64,000 nt of DNA from Smittia aterrima (GCA_033063855.1 CP093831.1:23932001-23996000), one strand, 5' to 3'. Shown: positions 31,028-42,365, counted from the first letter of the stretch. The notes: generated by a model from the letters alone, not told the origin. Numbers and translations are program-made.

Positions 31028-32008
31028 TTATCGCAAGGGTTTGGGCAAATGCACGCAAAATGTTCTCTCTCTGTCCTCTTGAGGTTCCTCTTGTTGAGAT
31101 GATTTCATACTCTCGAACATCTTTGAAAGTTTGCTAAAGTTTGTGTCTTGCTCTTTCAACGCACTTTTCGAGTTTTCAACAGTTAACGTCAGTCTCGCTT
31201 TTCTTCCGAGCAAATAAATTATGTCTGTCTCGCAAACTTTCATTTGATGTTTCTTTACCTCCATAATTTCTGCATCTTTATCTGATAAAGTTTTGTTAAA
31301 TGTAATCTCTTTCGAACGACAGAATTGCTTTGCCGAACAGCTACGAACAACTTCGTCAATGAATAAGTTCAAGTCTTCTATGTCTTCCGGAAATTTCTGG
31401 TTGATGCAAATGTTGCTACGGATGCTAATCGAAGTCAATGTTGATGGTAGTTCAGTGTCGATTTTTCTGAGTTGGTTGTGATCCAAGTTTAATATTTCTA
31501 ATTTTGTATTTTTCGAGATCAAATCAGACGGCAAGGAAATGAGTTTATTATCGTTAAGGTAAAGTTCCTTTAATTCTATTAAATCCACGAAGATATCTTC
31601 AGACAATGACTCAATAGAAGTGAATCCGATCCTTAATGACCACATTTTCTTGCAATTGGTGAACACTTCTCGGTTAATTCGACTAATTGTGAGGCCGTCA
31701 ATAACGAAATTTTCCAGGTTTTGAAAGAAATTACAAACTTTTGTCGGTACACGTTCAGTCACAACTGTTCGATGTATCGAAAACGATTTGATGTGATTCA
31801 TTGTTGCGTTCAAAGTTGCAAATTTTCTGAACTCTGCTGCATAGTCTCCCGAAACTTCAGTGACAGCAACATCGATTTCAAGAACGTTAAGCTTTCTCAC
31901 CATGCACTCCTCCACTCCCCGGACATATCCAAACTCACAATCCAGACGAAAACTCTCGGCGGATCCACAAAGGAATAAAGAGATCAGCAAATATTTTAAA
32001 AATTTCAT
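31028..32008 (-). CDS. LRR protein, secreted form (no TM)
   Basis: This is an open frame of 326 residues. It has a signal peptide (MKFLKYLLISLFLCGSAES), an N-terminal Cys pair and VLEIDVAVTEVSG. It then has the family block VVTERVPTKVCNFFQNLE, about three LRRs (SIESLSEDIF, KLISLPSDL, NQLRKIDTELPSTL) and the Cys cap CINQKFPEDI. A coiled coil follows and breaks down into a Glu/Arg-rich end (EEPQEDRERTFCVHLPKPLR). Paralogues have a membrane helix where this one ends; the frame runs into DNA next to the deletion relic at 30.7-31.0 kb, so the end may be secondary. It would be secreted if expressed. The wider LRR family is typical of extracellular recognition proteins. Confidence 0.75.
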   Translation of the reverse strand: MKFLKYLLISLFLCGSAESFRLDCEFGYVRGVEECMVRKLNVLEIDVAVTEVSGDYAAEFRKFATLNATMNHIKSFSIHRTVVTERVPTKVCNFFQNLENFVIDGLTISRINREVFTNCKKMWSLRIGFTSIESLSEDIFVDLIELKELYLNDNKLISLPSDLISKNTKLEILNLDHNQLRKIDTELPSTLTSISIRSNICINQKFPEDIEDLNLFIDEVVRSCSAKQFCRSKEITFNKTLSDKDAEIMEVKKHQMKVCETDIIYLLGRKARLTLTVENSKSALKEQDTNFSKLSKMFESMKSSQQEEPQEDRERTFCVHLPKPLR

Positions 32009-32557
32009 GTTCTGTGACTAAAGACTTCGTTCTTCTGTAATAGATTTAAGATGATTCCATCGACAGGAAAAGGAGAACTTCAAAAATAGGTTTCCTTGCC
32101 GAAAATCCTTGATAACCTTGGGCGGCTTTGGTGTACAATTTCTACAAAGAAATTATTTGAAATAATCGATGAATTTCAGTCATTTAGTTCACAACTTACG
32201 ATCGGATGACGTTTATGGATTTAACGATTCTCCCGTGAACTCAATTATCGTAGTTAACTATGAATCAAAGCGATTGGATCACTGATTGTTTGCCTTCGAA
32301 TAAATGGCTTCGTACGTAAAGAGAATATAAGATTGAGCTCGCTAAAGGAAAATTAAAATTGATTATCCCACTTGTTACACGATGTGCACAACTTGATGAG
32401 AAGAAAGTATTTTCTCTCGCTCGCATTTATTTTTTGGAAACCAGAAAACTAGCAAATATTAAAGGAAACTCTCTGCGAATCGCGTTATCTTCTTCTTAAA
32501 ATTTATGCACAAATTATTGCGCTTGAAAAAAGGATTTACAAGATTTAAAAAGTTTTA

Positions 32558-32700
32558 TTAATTTTCAATCAAATTCTTCATATTGACATCATAGTTCATT
32601 GTTTGCTTATTCAAATTTTGCCATAAAGCTGCAGCTGCAAGTAAAACGAGAATGACTAAAGCCACAATCGTGATAGATTAAGCAAAATGAATTATGTGAC
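32558..32700 (-). pseudogene. TM-tail relic of an LRR gene
   Basis: The minus strand reads a hydrophobic stretch (TIVALVILVLLAAAALW) followed by the family tail MNYDVNMKNLIEN and a stop. Upstream the frame is lost within a few codons. It is a 3' fragment of a type A gene. Confidence 0.65.
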
Positions 32701-32874
32701 TGCAATTTCCTTGATGAAAGAATGCAAAATGTTATGGAAATAAAAAAATTCTCATACATATCTGCAGAAATAAATTTATTTTTATTCATTATTACATTAG
32801 AGTTACATAATGTAATTTGTTTTAATTTTTGTGTGACATACCACGATTCGAGATTCAGCGATATTTCAAGTAGG

Positions 32875-33290
32875 TTTCGATAGATCTTGTAAAGTTTTTA
32901 ACAAATTCTCGTAATTGGATTTTAAATTGCTGTTCTCATTCGAAACTTTCAACATCTCAGCATTTCGATTGTGCTGATATCAGTTTTTAGTTCTTCGATC
33001 TCGATTTTCTCTCTCGATTGTTTTCATTTTCTTTTTTAATTTCTCATTTTCCCTTGCTTTATCAGTTAAAGACTTATCAATTGCGGTCGTCTTTAAGCGA
33101 AAGGATTTCTTTATTCGACTCTCGCAATTAGTTGCCACTTCGTGAATAAACTCATTCAAGTCAGATGTCTTCTAAAAATCTCATGTTGATGCAAATGTTC
33201 TCTCGAATGTCGATAACAGTTCGTGAAGACGAGAGATCAGTGTCAATAAAGATGAGTCGATTTCTTTCCACGTTTAAACAGACGTATCAG
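32875..33290 (-). pseudogene. Relic of a type B LRR gene
   Basis: Segments match the soluble C-terminal end and the C-terminal Cys cap of the gene at 61764-62738 in order, but with frameshifts and losses. The flank at 33270-33370 matches about 61140-61230 too, so a longer region was copied between the two sites. Confidence 0.65.
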
Positions 33291-33439
33291 ATCGAGGGAA
33301 CAATGAAAAAAATATTTGCACATGAGTTGCTTTAATATTAAGAAGTTTTCCAGTAACGAAATTGACAAAATTCAAATTTTTATTCCAAGAATTTAAATAT
33401 ATAATTTATTCGTTTTCAATTAAATTTCTCATGCTGACT

Positions 33440-34762
33440 TCATGGGTCAACCTTTGCTTGTGTCGATAAGAATATTTTCGCCACAATGCCACATTTGTTA
33501 TCAGAATGAGAGCGGAAATACCTAATTGCTAATGTGATGAAATAAGCAAAGTGAGTCACTTGAATGCAATTTTCTGGAATTTCCTTGATAACAGGATACA
33601 AAGTCGTAAACTTATCAAGTTCGTTGAGCTTTTCGGTTAGGTCCTTGTTGATAGCATTGACTGTTGTGAGATTTTGCCAACATTCGTCAATCGTTGATTC
33701 TAAATTAATTTCTTGGTCGTCCAAAGCGTCGATCATCTGTTCATGCTTTGCAATGACTTTCGTAATATTTTGAAGTATAAGTTTGTTATTCTCACTAGAA
33801 GCGACAAGCTGTTTTTCAAGATTGCTGAAGTTTTTCTCTTTTTCTGTTAATGTGACCATCAAGTTCGAATTATTTATTCTCAAAACATTATTTTCTTCAA
33901 GAACTTTCGTAAATCCTTGACTGTTGTTCGTCTTAAATCCGTCAATCCCAATTTTCATGCTCTCGATGGTTAACATCAATTGCGTAATGTTTGTGTCTAA
34001 AGCGATTTTCTCACTTTCTAACGTTTCCTTCTTCTGTGTTAAATCAGCAATTTCCACTTCTTTCTCAGATGAAGATTTTACAATCGCGATCAACTTCGAG
34101 CGGCAGGTTTCCTTAATCGAACATTTCGAAGTAACTTCGTTAACGAACAGATTGAAGTCTGCGATGTCATCCGGGAATTTCTTATCAATGCAAACGTTCT
34201 TCCGAAAGTCAATCAAAGTCAATGATGATGGCAGTTCAGTGTCGATTGTGCTAAGTTCATTGTTATCCGCTGCTAATTTATTTAATTTTGTATTTCTCAA
34301 AAACAAATCAGCCGGCAAAGCAATGAGTTTGTTTCCGTAAAGGTAAAGATCTTTTAGTTCAATTAAATCCATGAAAACATCTTCAGGCAATGTCGTTAGT
34401 AAATTATACACAAGACCAAGTGAAAACAATTTTTTGCAGTTTGTAAAAACTTCTCGAGTGATTTGATTAACTGATCCAGCGTGAACATGGAGTTCTTCCA
34501 AATTTGGAGAAATGTCACAAATATTTGTAGGCAAACGCTCCGTTTCCACTTGATTAGTTATAAAAATCCACGTGACGTCAGGAGCAGTGATCAGTTGGTT
34601 CTGTGATTTGAAAGTTAGTTGTGTGACTGCTAAATCGGTTTCTAGAACTTTAAGCTCTTTCACTGTGCAGAACTTTCCTGGCGAATTATCACAATCCAAT
34701 CGAAAGCTCTCCACGAATCCTTTGAACGAAAAGTAGATCAGAAAATATTTTAGGAGCTCCAT
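33440..34762 (-). CDS. LRR-coiled-coil protein, TM region frameshifted
   Basis: This is an open frame of 440 residues. It has a signal peptide (MELLKYFLIYFSFKGFVES), an N-cap with Cys, VETERLPTNICD, LRRs (LTTLPEDVF, KLIALPADLF, NELSTIDTELPSSL), the cap CIDKKFPDDI, and the longest coiled coil of the cluster (about 215-400). At HFAYFITLAI the frame changes. A four-base insertion (ATT-AGGT-ATT) shifts the membrane helix and the tail VSMRNLIENE into another frame, still intact on the DNA. As read, the protein ends in a basic, non-hydrophobic tail and would be secreted or trapped. Either the gene lost its anchor recently, or the four bases are a sequence error. Confidence 0.75.
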   Translation of the reverse strand: MELLKYFLIYFSFKGFVESFRLDCDNSPGKFCTVKELKVLETDLAVTQLTFKSQNQLITAPDVTWIFITNQVETERLPTNICDISPNLEELHVHAGSVNQITREVFTNCKKLFSLGLVYNLLTTLPEDVFMDLIELKDLYLYGNKLIALPADLFLRNTKLNKLAADNNELSTIDTELPSSLTLIDFRKNVCIDKKFPDDIADFNLFVNEVTSKCSIKETCRSKLIAIVKSSSEKEVEIADLTQKKETLESEKIALDTNITQLMLTIESMKIGIDGFKTNNSQGFTKVLEENNVLRINNSNLMVTLTEKEKNFSNLEKQLVASSENNKLILQNITKVIAKHEQMIDALDDQEINLESTIDECWQNLTTVNAINKDLTEKLNELDKFTTLYPVIKEIPENCIQVTHFAYFITLAIRYFRSHSDNKCGIVAKIFLSTQAKVDP

Positions 34763-34929
34763 GTTCTCTGATTAAAGGCTCAGACTTAACTGAAACTTTA
34801 ACTCGAGTCGCGTAAACATAATTTTCTCGGAATTCTTATCTCTTCATTTTAAAAAAAAAATCGCTGATGAAATACCTAATAATTTTTTTTAAAGTGGTGA
34901 GCTTATCAATTGCTCACTTTAAATGTATT

Positions 34930-36040
34930 TTATTCGTTTTCTATCAAATTTCTCATGTTGGTTTCATAGTTCACAGCTTGGTCAATATTTAAATTTCTCG
35001 AGACATTACGTCGCCATAAAACAAAAGTCGTTATCAAAACGAGAACGAACAAAATCGTCATTATGATGAAATAAAAATTTACTTTTGCGCTTAAGCTTTC
35101 GTTGTTTTCCTTGACTGTTGAGAGACTACGAAAGCATTCTTCTTCTGAGGATTCCATTCTCTTCACCATTCGAGAAAGTTGGCTGACGTTTTCCTCTTTT
35201 TTTGACATCACAATGTTCAGACTTTCGATAGTTGCCATAAGTTTCGTTACGTTTGAGGCTAAGGCGATATTTTCATTCTCAATCGTTTTCTTATTCAGCT
35301 GCAATTCAACAATTGCTTTATCTTTCTTTGATAACCTTTTGTTAAACGTTATCTCCTTTGAATGACACAATTTCTCCATTGGGCTTCTGCATTTTGAATT
35401 TATTTCGTCAATGAACAAGTTGAAGTCAGTGATGTCACCTGGGAACATCTTGTCAATGCAAACGTTATCACGAAAGTCAATCCAAGTCAACGTTGATGGT
35501 AGTTCAGTGTCGATTATACTGAGTTGATTGTTTTGCAAGTTTATATCTAACAATTTTGTATTCTCAATGATCAGATCAGCTGGCAAGGATACAAGTTTGT
35601 TCTCATTAAGCCAAAGATGCTTTAGTTCCGTTAAATCCTCGAAAAGATCATCAGGCAGTGTCGTTAGAGCAGTGAATCTGATTTTAACATAAAACACTTT
35701 CTTGCAATTGTTGAACACGCCTCGACAGATTTGAGTAATTAAATTGCCGTAAATATCGATTTGTTCCAAGTTTTGTAAGATATTGCAAATATTTGTAGGA
35801 ACACGTTCGGTCTCAACTTCTTGTAGGAATATAAAATTCTTTGATGTCATCGTTTGATTTGATCTTTGTTGTGTAATTTCCCGAAACTTCTGTAACTTCG
35901 ATGTCGTTTTCAAGGACTTTAAGCGAGTTCACTTGGCACTCCACCACTCCTCCGTTTAACCAAAACTCACAATTGAGCCTAACGCTCTTGATAGGTTCGC
36001 AAAGAAACAAAACAATCAGCAAATATTTTATGAGCTCCAT
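34930..36040 (-). pseudogene. LRR-coiled-coil-TM gene with one-base frameshift
   Basis: The signal peptide and N-cap (MELIKYLLIVLFLCEPIKS to EFYIPTR) are read in one frame, and everything from VETERVPTNICN to the tail VNYETNMRNLIENE in the next. One extra base near 35822-35826 separates them. The rest is complete: LRRs (LTTLPDDLF, KLVSLPADL), cap CIDKMFPGDI, coiled coil, membrane helix (MTILFVLVLITTFVLW) and cytoplasmic tail. Because only one base is wrong, this may be a working gene with an assembly error or a recent null allele. Confidence 0.75.
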
Positions 36041-36079
36041 GTTCTCTGATTAAAGGCCCAGACACAACTGAAGCTGAGA

Positions 36080-36118
36080 ATCTCTCAAATTAATTTTTTT
36101 TTTTTTTTTTTAGGTATT
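36080..36118. repeat. Poly-T tract
   Basis: A run of about 22 T follows the LRR gene start region and marks the point where the shared upstream sequence of the family stops. It could be the end of an inserted or retroposed fragment. Confidence 0.5.
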
Positions 36119-36265
36119 TTATTACAGCCAGAAAGCTTGCCCCAACAGGGTTCGCTTGTATTGGCGTCACATCAAAAGTTTTACATTAACGGTTTACATA
36201 AAAAAGATTTTTTTTTCTTAATATTACTGGATATAAGGCTTTATGTTTTTAGTAAATATTTTTCT

Positions 36266-36700
36266 TCAGAATTTTTCGTTTTCATCATTATTGATTTGTT
36301 TGTTAGTATCTTGATTATTTTTTTTTTTGCTTTTCAAGACTTTGACGACAATGGTTGTTAAGGCAATAAGGATGATTGTTAGCGTAGTTATAATAGTTGT
36401 TAAAACTATCTCGAAAGTGGACCACCCGTCTATGCTTAATGTCAGCTCGTCCGCTTCCATTTTTGCAATTTCAATTTTTGATAGGTCAATAGGTTTCGTT
36501 TCATTCAATGTTATCAAAGTCGGTGTGTCTAATTGAATTTCAAACTCCGAAACTTTCTCAAACTCCGAAATTTCTCGAATTTGTCGATGCAAATTTTTAA
36601 CCTGATAGCATAATTCAATGACTAATATTCGAATTCGGCAAAATCCATTTCGTTTAAAAATTGATATAACAAAAACTGGAAGTGTGCGAATTTAAGATTG
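36266..36700 (-). pseudogene. Orphan membrane-protein fragment
   Basis: The frame is open for about 140 codons on the minus strand without an early ATG. It encodes a charged stretch (QIREISEFEKVSEFEIQL), a hydrophobic helix (FEIVLTTIITTLTIILIALT) and a Lys/Asn/Glu-rich end (NQDTNKQINNDENEKF). It has the layout of the membrane end of the LRR family but no clear sequence match. It may be a diverged C-terminal exon or relic. Confidence 0.3.
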
Positions 36701-37069
36701 TTGGACTGTTCGGCTGTTAAAAATTTAAAAGTTTGCTCAGCGAACCAATACAAACTTAGAAATTCATTTGAACCATCGCAGAACCAATCGAATCGCGTGA
36801 ATTCGAGAGAGATAATCTTGAATTGTTTGAGTTTTGAAATTTAAGCCAATCAGAAATAAATAAATTTGAATTCAATTTTTTTTTCAATTATTTCTTTATT
36901 TGTATGTAAAGTGACTAGTCGTCACTGAATCGAACAATCTTGAATTCGCGTATATTTGAATTCTTATCGCAAAATGTTGAACTGATCTCAGGTCAAAAAA
37001 ATGAAATGAAATTTTCAGCGAATTTAGATATTAGAATAATAAATATTTTTAAGGATTTTTTCGTAGAAA

Positions 37070-37265
37070 AAACTTTATTGTGGCCACTTTGTCTGTCTGC
37101 CCGTGACCAAAAACCATAAGTTGCCATAAGTTGACGGACAGACAGACAGACAAAAACTTTTGGCTAACAGACGGTCAGACAGACGGACGGACAGATTATA
37201 TATATTATAATATATAATTTAATATATAATATATTCTATATATTCTATTTACAATAGAAAGTGGC
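37070..37265. repeat. Low-complexity GACA/AT block, possible MITE
   Basis: GACA and GACG motifs and a run of AT dinucleotides are bounded by GCCACTTTGTC at the left and AAAGTGGC at the right. The short inverted ends suggest a degenerate MITE. GGATAGTTTGGATA repeats follow (about 37265-37325). Confidence 0.4.
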
Positions 37266-37379
37266 GGATAGTTTGGATAGTTGGGATATTTATGGATAGT
37301 TTGGATATTTGCGGATAGTAAGGATGGTTATAATGTAACATATGAAAATTTAATACCGAAATGCGAAAAACGAAAAAAT

Positions 37380-37640
37380 CCTTGTACCAGGTCACCTGTG
37401 ACCGGTCTTCCGAATTTTTTGTTCTCTTTGTTGCTCTGCGGATTCGTAGATAGCTTTGTGAGCAATAAAGTATCTGAGCAAACTGAAGATGCGAGTGTGA
37501 ATCTCTCGAATTTAATTTCATGTCAAAAATTTTATGCTCTTGCAAAAAAATCATTTAAAAATAAATCCCTGAATAAATCAAATCTGTGTATTACTAGGCA
37601 GTCATTGCTGAAGCAAACATGTTATCGCATGTCAATTTAA
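37380..37640 (+). pseudogene. Signal-peptide / inverted-leader relic, copy 1
   Basis: This segment contains a hydrophobic signal-like part (LFSLLLCGFVDSF) followed by the family's 5' leader in reverse orientation (gcaaactgaagatgcgagtg). The same composite occurs at 51447-51695 (other strand) and 52800-53050. It cannot make a family protein. Confidence 0.6.
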
Positions 37641-37684
37641 AAGAACCGATTTCACTCGCCTCAACTCTAATGAAATTAAAAGTT

Positions 37685-38851
37685 TTATTCTTCATAAATC
37701 AAATTTCTCATATCGACTTCATAGTTCGTCATTTGCTTATTTGAATAAGCGTTGCGTCGCCAAAAACCGACAGTTGCTATCAAAATGAGAGTTAACATAA
37801 TCGCGATTGTGATGACATAAACATTCTCTTTTCTGCTCAAGTTTTTGTTGATTTCCTCGACGTTCGAAAGACTCTGGGAACATTTCTCATGCGATAATTC
37901 CATAATCTCGATGATTTGTTGATGCTCTGAGTTGATTTGAGAGAGATTTTCTTGTAGCAATTTATTATTTTCATTAGAAATGAAAAGATTCTCTTCAAGT
38001 TTGCTGAAGTTTGTCTCTTTCTCTGTCAATCTCATCAATAAATTCGAATTGTTTGAATTTAAAACAATTTTTTCTTCAAGAATTTCCCCAAACGCTCGAC
38101 AACTGGTGCTCGTCTCGAAAGCGTAGATTTCAGTCTTCAAATTTTTGATGGTTGTCAAGAGCTGCGTTATGTTTTTCTGCATTAATTTAGTTGGACTCTC
38201 ACAATTGGAAGTAACTTCGTTAACGAACAAATTAAAGTCCGCGATGTCATCCGGAAATTTCTTTTTAATGCAATCGTTGCCACGAAAGTCAATCGAAGTT
38301 AATGATGATGGTAGTTCAGTGTCGATAACGCTGAGTTGATTGAAGTTCGCTTCTAAATTTTTCAACTTTGAATTTCTCAGGAACAAGTCAGTCGGCAAGG
38401 AAATGAGTTTGTTATCGTAAAGGTTAAGCTCTCTTAGTTCGATTAAGTCCATGAAAAGTTTTTCTGGCAATGTCGTAAGATGAGTCGAACTAATTAAAAC
38501 TTTCCATACTTTCTTGCAGTTTTCAAAAACTTCGCGATCTATTCGATTGATCAATTCGCCTAAGATATCGACACGCTCCAAGTTTTGAAAGAAATTACAA
38601 ACTTTTGTCGGTACAATTTCTGTCTCAACACTGCTTGGTATCCATAACTCTTTGACATCGTCGTTAGTTTTATTTTCAGATGTGAATGTCCCCGAAACTT
38701 CCGTGATTGCAATGTCGCTTTCAAGAACTATTAGATTGGTCACTTTGCACTCCTCCTTTCCTCCACTTAATCGAAACACACAATCGAGCCGAAAACTCTC
38801 GACAAATCCACAGATGAATAAAATGATCAGAAAATATTTTGGGAGCTCCAT
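37685..38851 (-). CDS. LRR-coiled-coil-TM protein, intact type A
   Basis: This is the best preserved membrane-anchored member, at 388 residues. Its parts are a signal peptide (MELPKYFLIILFICGFVES), an N-cap (RLDCVF...EECKV), ITEVSG, VETEIVPTKVCNFFQNLE, LRRs (LTTLPEKLF, KLISLPTDLF, NQLSVIDTELPSSL) and the cap CIKKKFPDDI. A coiled coil follows (about 215-330; ITQLLTTIKNL, NKLLQENLSQINSEHQQI), then a membrane helix (about 333-356, VYVITIAIMLTLILIATVGF), Arg stop-transfer and the cytoplasmic tail MTNYEVDMRNLIYEE. The start is the ATG of MELPK, the family start; MN precede it in frame. A likely cell-surface recognition protein; the ligand is unknown. Confidence 0.9.
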   Translation of the reverse strand: MELPKYFLIILFICGFVESFRLDCVFRLSGGKEECKVTNLIVLESDIAITEVSGTFTSENKTNDDVKELWIPSSVETEIVPTKVCNFFQNLERVDILGELINRIDREVFENCKKVWKVLISSTHLTTLPEKLFMDLIELRELNLYDNKLISLPTDLFLRNSKLKNLEANFNQLSVIDTELPSSLTSIDFRGNDCIKKKFPDDIADFNLFVNEVTSNCESPTKLMQKNITQLLTTIKNLKTEIYAFETSTSCRAFGEILEEKIVLNSNNSNLLMRLTEKETNFSKLEENLFISNENNKLLQENLSQINSEHQQIIEIMELSHEKCSQSLSNVEEINKNLSRKENVYVITIAIMLTLILIATVGFWRRNAYSNKQMTNYEVDMRNLIYEE

Positions 38852-38874
38852 GTTCATTTATTAAAGTCTCAGAG

Positions 38875-38930
38875 TGAACTGAAGCTGCGAACGCGAGTCT
38901 CTCGAATTTAAATCTCTCAAACTTCTTATC
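38875..38930 (-). promoter_or_regulatory. LRR-family core promoter: initiator and GATA site
   Basis: On the minus strand a TCAGTTCA initiator-like box lies about 25 bases before the start codon, and a GCGATAAGAAG (GATA-factor consensus) about 48 bases further upstream at 38925-38930. The same pair recurs in front of many family members (see the other promoter entries). Confidence 0.5.
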
Positions 38931-39604
38931 GCAAATCTTCGGGTTTTTCGTCGCAAATTTTAAACGTCGCGAGATCTTTTCACGTTAAAAGTCATTTTAT
39001 ATGAAATAAAAATAAAACAAAATTTGGACTTCAAGATTGTTGAAGGTCATTTACCAAAGAAATTCGATTCTTTTCCTATTTGTTTTGTAATTTGTTCACT
39101 TAAATTCTAATCTCCTCTCTGTTGTAGTAAAGTTTTTTGGCACTTTCTTTATTTGTATGCAAAGTGCCGAACAATCTTGCGACGCACACTTTCGGGGTTT
39201 GTTATCACAAAATGGGTTTAGCCCAAGCAAAGTAAAAATAAAATCTCATCGGTGGATTCTCCCATCGAATGACGACAAACCCGAAAGTTCAAGAAAGACG
39301 CGATTGGTAATTCTTCAACTCCTTGGTACAGATCTGAGCACTTGTTCCAGAGAACATGGAGCTCACTGAAATAAATTTGTCTCGTCAAATTTTTGTATCT
39401 TTTGCGAATCAAAAACTTTCACTATTTGTACGTTGGAGAGATATCCGATGAAGGAGCTAAGAAATCCTTGAAAACGAATATAGCATCTTCAATATCTGAA
39501 TAACAGCTCAGATTAAATCGAATAAGAAAACTTTGATCAGAAACAATTTTGAATCGAATTGTTGACTGTTGTAAACTCATCAGAAGTTGATTAAATAAAA
39601 AGTT

Positions 39605-40682
39605 TTATTCGTTTGCAATCAAATATCTCAAGTTGACATCAGCATTTGCTGTTAGCGTAATTTAATTTTTCGAGTGATTTCGCCTATAAATTACAGTTGT
39701 TATCAAAATGAGAGCGATAAAGATCGTCAGTGTGATGAAATGAACATTCACTTTAGGACTTCGTTGCCTTCCTTGACTTTTGTAAGATTACGAAAGCATT
39801 CTTCACGTGATAATTTCTTGGTTTCAATCATTCGAGAAAGATTTCTGATGCTTGCCTCTTTTCTTGTAGCATTTCATGCTTTCGAGTTGACATCAGTTTT
39901 GTAAGGTTTGTGGCTAAAGCGGCACTTTCATCTTCAAAAGTTTCCATTTTTTGTTTCAATCCCACAATTTCTACAACTTTCTCTGATAAAGTTTTGGTAA
40001 TCTCCTTTGAAAGACAAGGCTTCAACCTTTTGCAATTTGAATTAACTTCGTCAACGAACGAGCTAAAGTTATTGATGTCACACGGGAATTCTTTGTCGAT
40101 GCATTCGTTGCCACTAAAGTCAATCTTAGTCAACGTTGATGGTAGTTCAGTGTCGATTATGCTGAGTCGATTATTAAACGCGAATAGCTTTTTCAAATTT
40201 GTGTTTTTTACGAACAAATTAGCTGGCAAGGAAACGAATTTGTTCGCAAAAATATAAAGTTCCTTTAATTCGGTTACATCAACGAAAAGATCTTCGGGTA
40301 ATGTCGTCAGCGAAGTGAAAACAATTCCAAGTGACGTCACTTTCTTGCAATTGGTAAACACATCGCGATTAATTCGAACAATGGAGTTGCCATCAATTAT
40401 AAAATTTTCCAAGTTTTGAAATATATTGCAAACATTTGTAGGAGCACGTTCAGTCTCAACGCTCGGAATTGACCAAAACCATTTGACGTCTTCGTTTGTT
40501 TTGTTCGGAGAAGAGAACTTTCCTGTAACTTCCGTGACTGCGGTGTCGTTTTCAAAGACTTTAAGCGTTTCCACCATGCACTCTTCTGCTCCACTGTTTA
40601 ATCGAAACACACAATTCAGCTGAAAGCTTTCAGCGTAACCGTAGAGAAAGACGATAATCAGAAAATATTTAAAATGCTCCAT
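39605..40682 (-). pseudogene. LRR-TM gene frameshifted in the coiled coil
   Basis: The first 285 residues are intact: signal peptide (MEHFKYFLIIVFLYGYAES), N-cap, VETERAPTNVCN, LRRs (LTTLPEDLF, KFVSLPANLF, NRLSIIDTELPSTL), cap CIDKEFPCDI and the start of the coiled coil. After TKLMST, small deletions relative to the close paralogue at 42550-43623 shift the frame and give a stop at 39828. The membrane and tail coding DNA still follows down to the original stop near 39605. It would give a secreted fragment of about 285 residues. Confidence 0.75.
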
Positions 40683-40790
40683 GTTCTCTGATTGAAGGTT
40701 CAAACGAAACTGAAGCTGCGAATGCGACTCTCGTGAATTTAAGTCTCTCAAAATTCTAATCTGTGCAATTTAAACGTAATGGGACAATCC

Positions 40791-41052
40791 ATAGATAACA
40801 ATATAACTAGATTGGCCAAGCGTGTTAGGCGAAGGTTTTTTTTTTGTTGTTGTTTTTCCATTTGTGAGGGTCATCGCCCCCTCAATAAAATATTTAGAGC
40901 GTCATCGCCCCTCATAGAATATTTGCTTACCTTCGGGTCCAACAACAATTCATAAAGTCAAAGACCCTCATACAAACGAAAACAACAACAACAAAAAACC
41001 TACGCCTAACAAAATTCTTGAGCTTGGCCAATCTAGTTATATTGTCATCTAT
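40791..41052. mobile_element. 262-bp inverted-repeat element with 9-bp duplication
   Basis: The termini are ATAGATAACAATATAACTAG and its near-perfect complement, in repeats of about 30 bp. They are flanked by an exact 9-bp direct repeat GGACAATCC (40782-40790 and 41053-41061). Homologous sites near 43.72 and 54.74 kb lack the insert and so show the empty site. A 9-bp duplication suggests a Mutator-like mover. There is no coding capacity. Confidence 0.88.
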
Positions 41053-41368
41053 GGACAATCCAATGATGAAATTCTATTTTATTGGCTTGGGCAAACCAAT
41101 TGCATTTCAAATTTATTAAATTCCTTGGAAATCACGAATCCGCAAAGTGTCGATTAGCCGAGCAATCTTCAATTCGCATGCTTCTGAGTATTGTTGTTAT
41201 CAAATTTAAAACAAAATGGGTTTAGCCCAGGTCAAAATAAAAATAAATTCGAGATTGTTTCATCAGCGTTATAAATTTACGAAGACAAACCCGAAAGTTT
41301 GAGATAATAAACGAGAGATTTAAACTCATGAAATTCGCATTGGTAGTCTGAGACTTTAAGTAAACAAC

Positions 41369-42365
41369 ATGGAGCTCTTCAAATATTTTCTAATATTTTT
41401 TATTATCAACGCATATGTCGAAAGCTGAATTGTATGTTCCATTTTCACTTAGGAAAAAAGCAATGCACAGTGAGCCAACTTAAAGTCTTTGAAAATGACA
41501 TTGCGGTCACGGAAATTACTTTATCAATGAACAAAACAGACGATGACGTCAAAATTTTGGATACCAAGCAATGCTGAGGTTGAACGTGTACCAACGAAAG
41601 TTTGCAATTTCTAAATAATTATTTTGTATCTTCGCTAACTCATTTAAACGAATACTCATAAATCGCGAAGTCTTCACGTAAGAAAGTCAGACAGTTCGAT
41701 ATGCTATTCTATAAACATTACCTGAAGATCTGTTCATGGATAATTGAATTAAAAATCTTCACTTTGAGAACCATTTTGTGACATTGCCGGCTAATTTGTT
41801 CTTGAAGAATACGAAACTAGAATTACTCTCAGCGTCGCGTAATCGACTAAGAACAATTGATTCTGTTCTGCCGCCATCTTTGACTTTGATTGATTTTTGT
41901 ACCAACGATTGCATCGACAAGAGATTCCGGCTCTAGGTGCAGATATAGCGCTCTTTTGTGAATTTAACGGTTTCTCTATACAAAAAAACTTACGTAACAT
42001 ACGTAATGTAGCGAATCTGTTCGGTAAAGGGAGAATTTGACCGTTAAATTCAAATAGGGCCTATATCTGCAACTTTAGCCGCTTAGTGTAATCAGAATAA
42101 CAAACTTTTACAAGGAAATCTTACGCATATCAACAACTGCAAAACAAACGAAGCCAGTGAGACATCATTGGCATCAAACATAACTCAACTAATGTCAACG
42201 ATCGAAAGCTTGAAAAATGAAAATGAAGAATTAAAAACTGATGTCAGCGCCAACGAAATGTAGAAAAGTGCTGAATTATTAAAAGTCCTCGAAGAAAATA
42301 GAATTTTGAAATCAAATTATGAAAATTTGTTACAGATGGTGGCAAATCTAACAAAGTCGACGTGA
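41369..42365 (+). pseudogene. Type B LRR pseudogene
   Basis: This is a close relative of the gene at 44037-45909. It begins with the family ATG (MELFKYFLIFFIINAYVES), then a deletion removes the frame within the N-cap. More frameshifts follow in the LRR part. A 146-bp foldback insert lies at 41933-42078, and the C-terminal coiled coil carries an internal TAG (aacgaaatgtag) where intact copies have Glu. It cannot code for a whole protein. Confidence 0.8.
41933..42078. mobile_element. 146-bp foldback MITE
   Basis: CTAGGTGCAGATATAG at the left is matched by the complement of CTATATCTGCAACTTTAG at the right. The inner arms (tgaatttaacggt / accgttaaattca) are inverted too. It interrupts the type B pseudogene after agattccgg, where paralogues are continuous. 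I could not define a target duplication. Confidence 0.65.
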
